Shown: positions 1 through 5,285 of the stretch, piece by piece
Numbering within the stretch: position 1 is the first letter of the stretch
Layout: every line of letters starts with the position of its first letter
From: a bacterium
Lineage (GTDB): Bacteria > Vulcanimicrobiota > Vulcanimicrobiia > Vulcanimicrobiales > Vulcanimicrobiaceae
Direction: 5' to 3'
NCBI GenBank assembly: GCA_021807645.1
Contig: JAKBCP010000078.1
Location: 1-5,285, forward strand
Length of the DNA stretch: 5,285 nt
The notes under the pieces: model-generated
Told to the model about the DNA's origin: nothing
What the model saw: the letters and a program-made list of their open reading frames with translations, nothing else
The model's database searches: none
Translations under genes and position numbers: made by a program

Positions 1-1666
1 CCTCGGTCTTGCCGACGCCGGTGGGGCCGAGGAAGATGAACGAGCCGATCGGTCGATTCGGATTCTTGAGGCCGGCGCGCGAGCGACGGATCGCCCGGGT
101 GATGACCTCGATCGCCTCGTCCTGTCCGACGATGCGCTTGTGCAGCGATTCCTTCATCTCCAGGAGCTTTTGCGTTTCCGCTTGCGCGAGCCGGCTCACC
201 GGAATCTTCGTCCACGACGAAACGATATGCGCGATATCGGCCTCGGTGACTTCGAGTTTGCCTTCGCTCGCGGCGCGCGCTTCTTTCCAATCGTGTTCGA
301 GTTTACCGCGTTCGAGACGCAGGCGCTCTTCTTGTTCGCGCAATGCCGTCGCACGATCGAAATCATGCGCCTTCACCGCACTCTCGCGGTCGGAGACGAC
401 GTTGCGGATCTGCGTATCGAGTTCGCGCAGTTCGCGCGGCGGCAACGTCGCCTGCAAGCGCACGCGCGAACCCGCTTCGTCGATGAGATCGACGGCCTTA
501 TCGGGCAAGAAGCGATCGGTGACGTAGCGATCCGAGAGCTTCGCGGCGGCAACGAGCGCCTCATCGGTGATGCGCACCTTGTGGTGCTGTTCGTAGCGCT
601 CGCGCAGCCCCTTGAGGATCTCGACGGTCTCGTCGAGGCTGGGCTCGCCGACCATAACGGGTTGGAAGCGACGCTCGAGCGCGCTGTCTTTTTCGATGTA
701 CTTCCGGAACTCGTTGAGCGTCGTCGCGCCGATGCATTGCAGCTCTCCGCGCGCGAGCGCCGGTTTGATAATGTTGCTGGCATCGATCGCACCTTCGGCG
801 GCGCCCGCTCCGACGAGCGTGTGCAACTCGTCGATAAAGAGGATGATTTCGCCGGCGGCATTGCGGATCTCGTCCATCACGCGTTTCATGCGCTCTTCGA
901 ATTCGCCGCGATATTTCGTTCCGGCGACGAGGCCGGCGAGATCGAGCGTGATCACGCGCTTGTCGCGCAGCGGTTCGGGAATCTCGCCCGAGATCACCCG
1001 TTGGGCGAGCCCTTCGGCGATCGCCGTTTTTCCGACGCCCGGTTCGCCGATGAGCGCCGGGTTATTCTTGGTGCGGCGCGAGAGAATCTGAATTACGCGC
1101 TCGATCTCGTTCGCCCGTCCGATGACCGGATCGAGTTTGCGGTCGCGCGCGAGTTGCGTGAGATCGCGCCCGTAGGTATCGAGCGTCGGCGTCTTGCTCT
1201 TGCCTTTGGGGACCGGCGTCTGCGATTCGCTCCCCAGCAGCGAGGTAGTCTGCACGCGCACCTTTGCGGGATCGACCCCGAGATTAGCGAGCACGCGCGC
1301 GGCGACGCCTTCGCCCTCGCGAATGAGCCCGAGCAAGAGATGCTCGGTGCCGATATAATTGTGGTTGAGCTGACGCGCCTCTTCAAACGCGAGTTCGATC
1401 ACGCGCTTGGCGCGCGGCGTAAAGACCATCTCTTGCTGCATCGACTGCCCGCCGCGCCCGACGATCGCCTCGACTTCTTGACGGACCTTCGCCAGGTTGA
1501 CGCCGAGCGATTCGAGCACTTTGGCCGCGAGGCTCTCGCCCTCGGAGATGATTCCGAGCAAGATGTGCTCCGTACCAATATAATTATTGCCGAGACGCTG
1601 CGCCTCTTCCTGAGCTAAAACGATACTCCGGCGCGCCCGCTCGGTGAACGGTTCCCACATCGACAT
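1..1666 (-). CDS. clpC: ClpC, ATP-dependent Clp protease ATP-binding subunit (C-terminus outside window)
   Basis: This is an Hsp100/AAA+ unfoldase that threads substrates into the ClpP peptidase in the cytoplasm. It reads open for 555 codons to the left edge; the family is usually about 810-850 residues, so roughly the last third is missing. Two Clp-N repeats are visible at about residues 7-70 and 82-145, each with an NYIGTEH-type motif (28-34 and 103-109). The first ATPase domain has Walker A GEPGVGKT at 207-214, a pore-loop Y252 in KYRGEFE, Walker B ILFIDE at 275-280 and ALERRF at 329-334, where the arginine fingers lie. The linker at about 411-470 contains a UVR-like segment ([13 protein letters not shown]), which distinguishes ClpC from ClpB with its long coiled coil. 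The second Walker A, GPTGVGKT, is at 547-554. I chose the ATG at 1666 because AGGAG lies 10 nt upstream. A second in-frame ATG at 1660 ([10 protein letters not shown]) fits the family N-terminus equally well but is 16 nt from that SD. No frameshift is seen. Confidence 0.97.
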   Translation of the reverse strand, partial: MSMWEPFTERARRSIVLAQEEAQRLGNNYIGTEHILLGIISEGESLAAKVLESLGVNLAKVRQEVEAIVGRGGQSMQQEMVFTPRAKRVIELAFEEARQLNHNYIGTEHLLLGLIREGEGVAARVLANLGVDPAKVRVQTTSLLGSESQTPVPKGKSKTPTLDTYGRDLTQLARDRKLDPVIGRANEIERVIQILSRRTKNNPALIGEPGVGKTAIAEGLAQRVISGEIPEPLRDKRVITLDLAGLVAGTKYRGEFEERMKRVMDEIRNAAGEIILFIDELHTLVGAGAAEGAIDASNIIKPALARGELQCIGATTLNEFRKYIEKDSALERRFQPVMVGEPSLDETVEILKGLRERYEQHHKVRITDEALVAAAKLSDRYVTDRFLPDKAVDLIDEAGSRVRLQATLPPRELRELDTQIRNVVSDRESAVKAHDFDRATALREQEERLRLERGKLEHDWKEARAASEGKLEVTEADIAHIVSSWTKIPVSRLAQAETQKLLEMKESLHKRIVGQDEAIEVITRAIRRSRAGLKNPNRPIGSFIFLGPTGVGKTE

Positions 1667-1676
1667 CTTTACTCGT

Positions 1677-1681
1677 CTCCT
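1677..1681 (-). promoter_or_regulatory. Ribosome binding site of clpC
   Basis: On the minus strand this reads AGGAG, 10 nt before the ATG at 1666 and 16 nt before the ATG at 1660. The spacing favours the upstream ATG. The surrounding 57-bp leader between this gene and the exported-protein gene shows no convincing -10/-35 pair, no CtsR-like heptad repeat and no T-run terminator. Confidence 0.6.
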
Positions 1682-1723
1682 CTTACTCTCTCCAACCGTA
1701 GAACGCGCATAAAGTTTCGCTCG

Positions 1724-2179
1724 TTACAGCCCGAAGCGCAGCCCGACGAACCCGATGGTGCTGCCCCCATCCCGTGTCGCCTGGTAGAGGCGGATCTCCA
1801 GCGAGGTAAACGGCGCGATCGACTTGCCGGCAAAGACCGTCAGCACGGGCCCCATGGTGTGGGTGGTGCCGATCGTACCCACGCCGACTCCGCCCCCGAA
1901 ATAGGCGCCGCCGAAGCCGCCGCCGGTGAAACCGCGCATCTCGGCGGTCAAAGCGAAACCACCGTTCTTGGTCAGCGGCACCGCGAGGCTCCCTTGGAAA
2001 TCGATCGGCAGCAGCGGGATCGACGGCCCGCTACTCAGGATCGCCATTCCCCCGGTCGAGCTCGGCTGGCTGGTGACGGCCAGCCCCCCGGCAACCGACG
2101 CGCCCGCGAGCGCGACCCCCGGAGCGAGCGCAAGGAGGAAGGTGATGATGGAGAGCAATCCCGTACGGCGCATAGACAC
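1724..2179 (-). CDS. Small exported glycine-rich protein of unknown function, possibly an outer-membrane beta-barrel
   Basis: I do not recognise this family. The 151-residue product starts with a classic signal peptide: a short basic segment (RR at 4-5), a hydrophobic core at about 8-20 and a likely signal peptidase I site after ALA (residues 23-25). The mature part is rich in Gly, Ser, Thr and Val. It has alternating hydrophobic/polar stretches (for example 111-117 and 125-132), a glycine-dense segment at 85-104 and a C-terminus of FVGLRFGL. This pattern suits a small beta-barrel or secreted beta protein, but it is only a pattern. It has no cysteine, so it is not a lipoprotein. The start chosen is GTG at 2179 with AGGG 7 nt upstream. 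The ATG at 2173 gives the same protein minus two residues and an equally good signal peptide, but its SD spacing is 13 nt. It lies 57 bp upstream of clpC on the same strand and diverges from the DUF59 gene. Its coding reality rests on the signal peptide and a sensible composition. Confidence 0.72.
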   Translation of the reverse strand: MSMRRTGLLSIITFLLALAPGVALAGASVAGGLAVTSQPSSTGGMAILSSGPSIPLLPIDFQGSLAVPLTKNGGFALTAEMRGFTGGGFGGAYFGGGVGVGTIGTTHTMGPVLTVFAGKSIAPFTSLEIRLYQATRDGGSTIGFVGLRFGL

Positions 2180-2187
2180 ATCGGCAC

Positions 2188-2202
2188 CCTACGGCGCGTA
2201 GG
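2188..2202. repeat. Perfect inverted repeat CCTACG-GCG-CGTAGG in the divergent intergenic region
   Basis: Two exact 6-bp arms with a 3-nt spacer lie between the two divergent start codons (2179 and 2248). In minus-strand RNA it would form a compact GC-rich hairpin in the leader of the exported-protein gene, 8 nt before its GTG. The 3' arm includes most of that gene's SD (AGGG at 2190-2187). It could equally be a DNA operator for a dimeric regulator. Neither role is shown by the sequence alone. Confidence 0.45.
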
Positions 2203-2247
2203 TTCCGAAAGCCTATCGCAGCGTTTGTAAAGTAGAAAGAGCAGCCC

Positions 2248-2559
2248 ATGCCAACCGTCGACCAAGTCCGCGAAGCACTCGCAGAGGTCAAAGATCCGGA
2301 ACTCAACCTGGGAATTATCGAATTGGGATTGCTCTACGACGTCACCGTCGAAGGCGCGAATGGCGAGCACGTAACCGTGACGATGACGTTGACCTCACCG
2401 ATGTGCCCGGTCGGTCCGCTCTTCAAGCAATCGGTCGAAGATCGAACGAAGGCGGTCGAAGGCGTCGAAAGCGTCAAAGTCGAGATCACCTTCTCCCCAC
2501 CGTGGGATCCTAAAACCATGGCGAGCGACGATGTGAAGGTCGCCCTTGGCATCTGGTAA
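2248..2559 (+). CDS. MIP18/DUF59 family Fe-S cluster assembly protein (SufT/PaaD-like)
   Basis: This 103-residue protein is the length of a single-domain MIP18 (DUF59) protein. Family members help assemble or deliver Fe-S clusters in the cytoplasm (SufT-like) or mature specific metalloenzymes (PaaD-like). Visible family marks are KDPELN at 15-20, GIIELGLLYDV at 22-32, TLTSPMCPVG at 47-56 with the conserved Cys53, and the C-terminal SPPWDP at 83-88. It is only the DUF59 domain: no fused Mrp/ApbC P-loop ATPase follows. The ATG is preceded by a weak purine-rich SD (AGAAAGAG) about 6 nt upstream. It is the first gene of the plus-strand unit and overlaps the next gene by 14 nt, so the pair is probably one operon. 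No suf or isc genes are in view, so the choice between general SufT-like and enzyme-specific roles cannot be made here. Confidence 0.9.
   Translation: MPTVDQVREALAEVKDPELNLGIIELGLLYDVTVEGANGEHVTVTMTLTSPMCPVGPLFKQSVEDRTKAVEGVESVKVEITFSPPWDPKTMASDDVKVALGIW
2536..2539 (+). promoter_or_regulatory. Ribosome binding site deciding the TTG start of the LuxR-family gene
   Basis: AAGG lies 6 nt before the TTG at 2546, inside the end of the DUF59 gene. An in-frame TGA at 2534-2536 rules out any earlier start, and no ATG or GTG occurs in frame before the Walker A motif (residues 33-42). TTG is therefore the only reasonable initiation codon. Confidence 0.55.
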
Positions 2560-5071
2560 ACGGATCGGTGAGATCGGTGCGCCGAAAAGCCGCGCCGAGA
2601 TCGCCGTCTCCGCCGCGCTACGTTTTCGCATAGCGCGCATTCAAGCTGGGGCAGGCTGGGGGAAAAGCACCGCCGCGCGAGCGGCCTGCGCCGCTCACCC
2701 GGTTCGTTGGATCGAGGTTCGCGATGCACCGGCCGAGAGCGGAGCGCTCGCTTTTTTGCTCGCCGATGCCTTCGAACTCTCCCGCGTCGCGCTCGCCAAG
2801 CTGTTGAAGGAGGCGCGCAGCGACGAGAGCGTGCGTGCGCTCGTCGACTGGTTCTGCGCCCACCGCCTCGATCTCGAACCGCTGCTCGCAATCGACGATC
2901 TCCATCTCCTCCTCGACGACCAGCTCTCGATGGCGCTGCTCGCCGCGTTGATCGAACGTCTGCACGAAGCACGCTGGCTCTTGATCTCGCGGCGCGCTCT
3001 GCCGCTGCCGTGGGGAAACTGGCTCGCCGCCGGCGACGCATCGCTTGCCGTCGCCGCCGACGACCTCGCCTTAGAACCGGCCGAGGCGCGAGCGCTGCTC
3101 GCCGAACGAGCCCCGCAGCTCGACGAGGGAGCGATCCGCGCGGCGCTCTCGCTTGCCGACGGGTGGCCGATCGTCCTGCGCTTCGCGCAACGCGCCGCCG
3201 AACGCGCCGGCGACTTGATCGCGCTGCAAGCGATGACGCGGGAGATGGCGTTTGCCTACCTCGCCGAGCAGTTCGCCAGCGAATCGCCGCCGCAGTGGCG
3301 CGAACTCGCACTGATCGCCGCATTTGCGCGCTGGATCGACGCCGAATTCCTCGAGCGCTGCGGCATCGCCGAACCGCATGCCGCGCTCCGCTGGCTACGG
3401 GAGTCCGCCTTCCCGATTCACGACGCACCGACGCGCGTCAGCCTCCACGATCTCGCGACCGAGGCGATCGTCCGTTCGGCGACGCCGCAGGAGCGGACGG
3501 CGATTCTTTCGCGCGTGGTCGCCGCGCTCGCCGCCTGCGGTCGCACCGGCGAGGCGCTCGACCTCGCGCGCACCTATGCGCCGGAGCGGATCGATGCGTT
3601 GCTGGCGCAGGAGGGCTTCGCCTTGCTCGACGCCGGACGCTGGGAGAGCGTCGAACAGGCGTTGCACGCCGTCTCGCTGGAACGGCGACGCGGCGAGCCG
3701 ATGTTGCTCGGCGTCCGCGCCGCACTCGAGGCGTTTCACGGCAACGTCGATCGCTCCGAACAACTCTACCTCGCCGCAATACGGGCCTGCCGCGACCCCG
3801 AGCTCCATTCCGCGCTCTCGCGACGCCTGAGCCTGCTCTACATCAACCTCGCGCGCCCGGAGGCGCTCGCGGCGATCGCCCCGGCGGTTGACGAGGGCAG
3901 CGCGATGAGCCGCGCCGACGCGCGCAGCATTCATGCGCTCGCACTCGTCGTGACCGGAAATCTCGAGAAAGCGTGGGATGAAGTCCGCGCCGCACTCGAA
4001 GAGGTCAGCGTCGAGGGGGAGGAAGATCTCGTCGCCCGCGTCTCGATGCGCGCGGCTTGGGTCGCGTTCCATTGCGACCGACCCGTCGACGCCGAACGAA
4101 TTGCGATGGACACTCTCCGTCAAGCCCAACGACTTGGCGATTCCGCCCTTGAAGCGCATCTATACAGTATCCTCTGCTCTCTAACAACGATATTCCGCGA
4201 CGATTTTACGCTCGGGCGTTCGTACGCCGAGGAAATGGCAGCGGCCGCCGTGCGTATCGGCGATAGACAATTATTAGCATATGCTCGTCGCGTGCAATTC
4301 ACAATTGACGTTGAGCAAGGGGACGAAGCGAAGGCTGCGCGCACGCTCCAAACGATAGAACTGGGAGGTCAAGCCTATCGCAACGATTTTTTCTTTGCGT
4401 ATTCGCATGCGATTTTTCGAGGATGGGAACGCCGCTACAAGGACGCCGCGCTTGGTCTAATAGCTGCAGAACACGTTGTCGAAGATCAGTTCGAATTGCG
4501 TAGCACTCGGGCCGCAATAGCTCTGTTCTTATCTTTGGCAAACGAACGCGACGAAGCAATCACGTATATCGCAAAGTCACGCATCGGCGTCCTTCCGAGG
4601 ACAGCCCTGGATAAAAATCTCGATGTCGCAGCCAGAACACACCTCGGACTTTCCGAAATAATTCTTGGTCGCGCAAGCCTCGCAAACCGCCATATACCGA
4701 AGCGTGCACAGCGCCCGTGGGATTCGGCTCTATGCCGAGCCGCGCAGGAGTTGGCAGTTTCATCCACTTACGAGGCAGCAAGTATGGCAATTGAACGATT
4801 GCGGAAAGCCGGCCGCGTGGGATTCGCCCGGCTACTCGATGGAGCTCTCGGGCAAATAGCAAGCAAATCGACCCGTGGAACGCTGACCAGGGCGGAGCTC
4901 TCGATCCTTCAAGGCTTGGCGAGTGGTAAGACGCCGAAAAACCTTGCCGATGAGAGCGGCCGTAGCCTTGAGACGATCCGGTCCCACACTCACGCAATAT
5001 TTCGGAAACTTCAGGCACGGAACAGGCAGGAGGCAATCCTTGTCGCTACCCGGATGGGCCTGATTCGCTAG
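2546..5071 (+). CDS. LuxR-family transcriptional regulator of the MalT/LAL type (STAND ATPase + helical repeats + HTH)
   Basis: This 841-residue protein has the architecture of MalT-like signal-transduction ATPases, which bind ATP and an inducer, oligomerise and activate transcription. The N-terminal NTPase has Walker A AGAGWGKST at 34-42 (K40) and Walker B LLAIDD at 113-118. It continues with the usual SRRALPLPW-type segment after Walker B and LADGWP at 203-208. A winged-helix-like segment follows at about 235-330. From about 335 to 770 the protein is alpha-helical and alanine-rich, consistent with degenerate TPR-like repeats that bind the ligand in this family. The C-terminal GerE-type HTH spans about 779-841, starting TLTRAELSILQGLASG, with recognition helix SLETIRSHTHAIFRKL (807-822) and a closing NRQEAI motif. 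The eight cysteines are scattered, so no Fe-S motif is seen. Length is near the family norm of about 850-900. It starts at TTG, 14 nt inside the DUF59 gene. G+C drops strongly from about 4140, within the repeat region. The inducer and target genes are not predictable from the sequence. Confidence 0.92.
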   Translation: MASGKRIGEIGAPKSRAEIAVSAALRFRIARIQAGAGWGKSTAARAACAAHPVRWIEVRDAPAESGALAFLLADAFELSRVALAKLLKEARSDESVRALVDWFCAHRLDLEPLLAIDDLHLLLDDQLSMALLAALIERLHEARWLLISRRALPLPWGNWLAAGDASLAVAADDLALEPAEARALLAERAPQLDEGAIRAALSLADGWPIVLRFAQRAAERAGDLIALQAMTREMAFAYLAEQFASESPPQWRELALIAAFARWIDAEFLERCGIAEPHAALRWLRESAFPIHDAPTRVSLHDLATEAIVRSATPQERTAILSRVVAALAACGRTGEALDLARTYAPERIDALLAQEGFALLDAGRWESVEQALHAVSLERRRGEPMLLGVRAALEAFHGNVDRSEQLYLAAIRACRDPELHSALSRRLSLLYINLARPEALAAIAPAVDEGSAMSRADARSIHALALVVTGNLEKAWDEVRAALEEVSVEGEEDLVARVSMRAAWVAFHCDRPVDAERIAMDTLRQAQRLGDSALEAHLYSILCSLTTIFRDDFTLGRSYAEEMAAAAVRIGDRQLLAYARRVQFTIDVEQGDEAKAARTLQTIELGGQAYRNDFFFAYSHAIFRGWERRYKDAALGLIAAEHVVEDQFELRSTRAAIALFLSLANERDEAITYIAKSRIGVLPRTALDKNLDVAARTHLGLSEIILGRASLANRHIPKRAQRPWDSALCRAAQELAVSSTYEAASMAIERLRKAGRVGFARLLDGALGQIASKSTRGTLTRAELSILQGLASGKTPKNLADESGRSLETIRSHTHAIFRKLQARNRQEAILVATRMGLIR

Positions 5072-5076
5072 CGACA
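5041..5076 (+). repeat. 8-bp inverted repeat spanning the regulator stop codon
   Basis: TGTCGCTA (5041-5048) is exactly complementary to TAGCGACA (5069-5076), with a 20-nt loop that itself contains CCC-GGAT-GGG. The stop codon TAG (5069-5071) lies in the 3' arm. A separate perfect 10-bp palindrome, TCGCTAGCGA, covers 5065-5074. No T-run follows, so this is not a standard intrinsic terminator. It may be an RNA hairpin that protects or ends the message, or chance. Confidence 0.3.
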
Positions 5077-5169
5077 GTCCATGTAACGATCTCACTAATT
5101 TGGGTGATGGATAGGCCGCGTCGAAACGCCTACGATGAAGTCGTTCACTTTCACCGTAGCTCATCAAGA

Positions 5170-5174
5170 GGGAG
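5170..5174 (+). promoter_or_regulatory. Strong ribosome binding site before a 20-residue ORF
   Basis: GGGAG ends 6 nt before the ATG at 5181. It is among the best-matched and best-spaced SDs in the window. The 98 bp between the regulator stop and this site hold no -10/-35 pair that I trust. Confidence 0.5.
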
Positions 5175-5180
5175 ACTTCC

Positions 5181-5243
5181 ATGGTCACCGCAGCCGTCAT
5201 CACCATCATCGTCGCAGCCATTTTTCCCCCGACCGTCGGCTAG
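5181..5243 (+). CDS. Possible 20-residue hydrophobic microprotein or leader peptide
   Basis: The translation is MVTAAVITIIVAAIFPPTVG. Residues 2-15 are almost entirely hydrophobic and beta-branched or alanine, long enough for a short membrane helix, followed by a Pro-Pro turn. The ATG has a strong SD 6 nt upstream, and an in-frame TAG at 5157-5159 excludes a longer version with a start codon. It lies 109 bp after the regulator and 15 bp before a possible next gene start. It could be a small membrane subunit, a leader peptide for the following gene, or noise. I recognise no family. A T5C5 run (5221-5230) lies near its end, but neither shifted frame stays open for long. Confidence 0.35.
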   Translation: MVTAAVITIIVAAIFPPTVG

Positions 5244-5258
5244 TTTAGGCGCACGAAC

Positions 5259-5285
5259 GTGATCGCCCATCGCCCGCCCGTTCTT
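5259..5285 (+). CDS. Possible start of a downstream gene, cut by the window edge
   Basis: A GTG at 5259 opens a frame reading MIAHRPPVL to the window end. A weak AGG (5247-5249) lies 9 nt upstream. Nine codons cannot establish a gene; it is listed only because its spacing after the small ORF would fit a leader-peptide or operon layout. Confidence 0.12.

Noticed and set aside
140..1618. 492-codon open frame on the plus strand
   Set aside because: It lies wholly antisense to clpC, whose minus-strand translation shows two Clp-N repeats, two Walker A motifs and a Walker B. The long antisense frame is a by-product of high GC and codon bias, and its translation is low-complexity Arg/Ala/Glu/Leu-rich.
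2204..2247. Sigma-70-type promoters in the divergent region (for example TAAAGT at 2228-2233 on the plus strand)
   Set aside because: No partner -35 hexamer at 16-18 bp spacing was found on either strand, so no promoter is annotated.
2334..3428. 364-codon open frame on the minus strand and the 394-codon plus-strand frame at 2707-3891
   Set aside because: Both overlap the ATPase region of the LuxR-family gene, and their translations are extremely Arg-rich, typical of shadow frames in GC-rich DNA.
2546..5071. Fe-S or redox-sensing cysteine cluster in the regulator, suggested by the DUF59 neighbour
   Set aside because: Its eight cysteines are widely spaced and form no CxxC or similar cluster.
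5129..5159. Second CCTACG...CGTAG pair resembling the inverted repeat at 2188-2202
   Set aside because: The spacing is 20 nt rather than 3, and CTACG/CGTAG pentamers recur elsewhere in the window, including in coding sequence and the clpC leader. A shared operator is not supported.
4560..5221. Minus-strand frames of 158 and 129 codons opposite the regulator C-terminus
   Set aside because: The opposite strand encodes an intact LuxR HTH domain to its stop codon at 5071. The minus frames show no recognisable domain and have no convincing SD.
5215..5260. Programmed frameshift at the T5C5 run in the small ORF
   Set aside because: A shift in either direction meets a stop within a dozen or so codons, so no longer product would result.

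Overview
This is a GC-rich bacterial fragment (hand counts of 60-base blocks reach about 70-75% G+C in the coding cores) with four clear genes, a tiny ORF near the right edge and no RNA gene, CRISPR array or insertion sequence that I can see. The ClpC has a double N-domain and a UVR-containing linker, as in Firmicutes, Actinobacteria, Cyanobacteria, Chloroflexi and some candidate phyla. A high-GC genome with ClpC, a large STAND/LuxR regulator and a possible outer-membrane-type small protein would fit a lineage such as Eremiobacterota or a relative. That placement is inference; no taxonomic marker is present.

Left third (1-1666, minus strand): the N-terminal 555 residues of ClpC, the Hsp100 unfoldase of the ClpCP protease, cut by the window edge inside the Walker A of its second ATPase ring. 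Just upstream on the same strand (1724-2179) is a small exported protein of unknown function with a signal peptide and a glycine-rich, beta-strand-like mature part. The gap between the two is 57 bp with no visible terminator, so clpC may be co-transcribed with it or have its own unrecognised promoter.

Centre and right (2248-5071, plus strand): a divergent 68-bp intergenic region holds a perfect 6-3-6 inverted repeat. It precedes a two-gene unit: a MIP18/DUF59-family Fe-S assembly protein, and an 841-residue MalT/LAL-type regulator (STAND ATPase, helical repeat region, C-terminal LuxR HTH). The regulator gene starts at a TTG 14 nt inside the first gene, so the two are probably translationally coupled. 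G+C falls sharply in the later helical region of the regulator gene.

Right edge (5072-5285): an inverted repeat spans the regulator stop codon. It is followed by about 110 bp with no recognised promoter, then a 20-residue hydrophobic ORF with a strong Shine-Dalgarno sequence, and possibly the start of another gene.

Most of the window is recognisable housekeeping or regulatory content. I do not see a convincing new multi-gene system. The points most worth a second look are the coupled DUF59/LuxR pair, the composition break inside the regulator, the SD-sequestering inverted repeat and the microprotein ORF.
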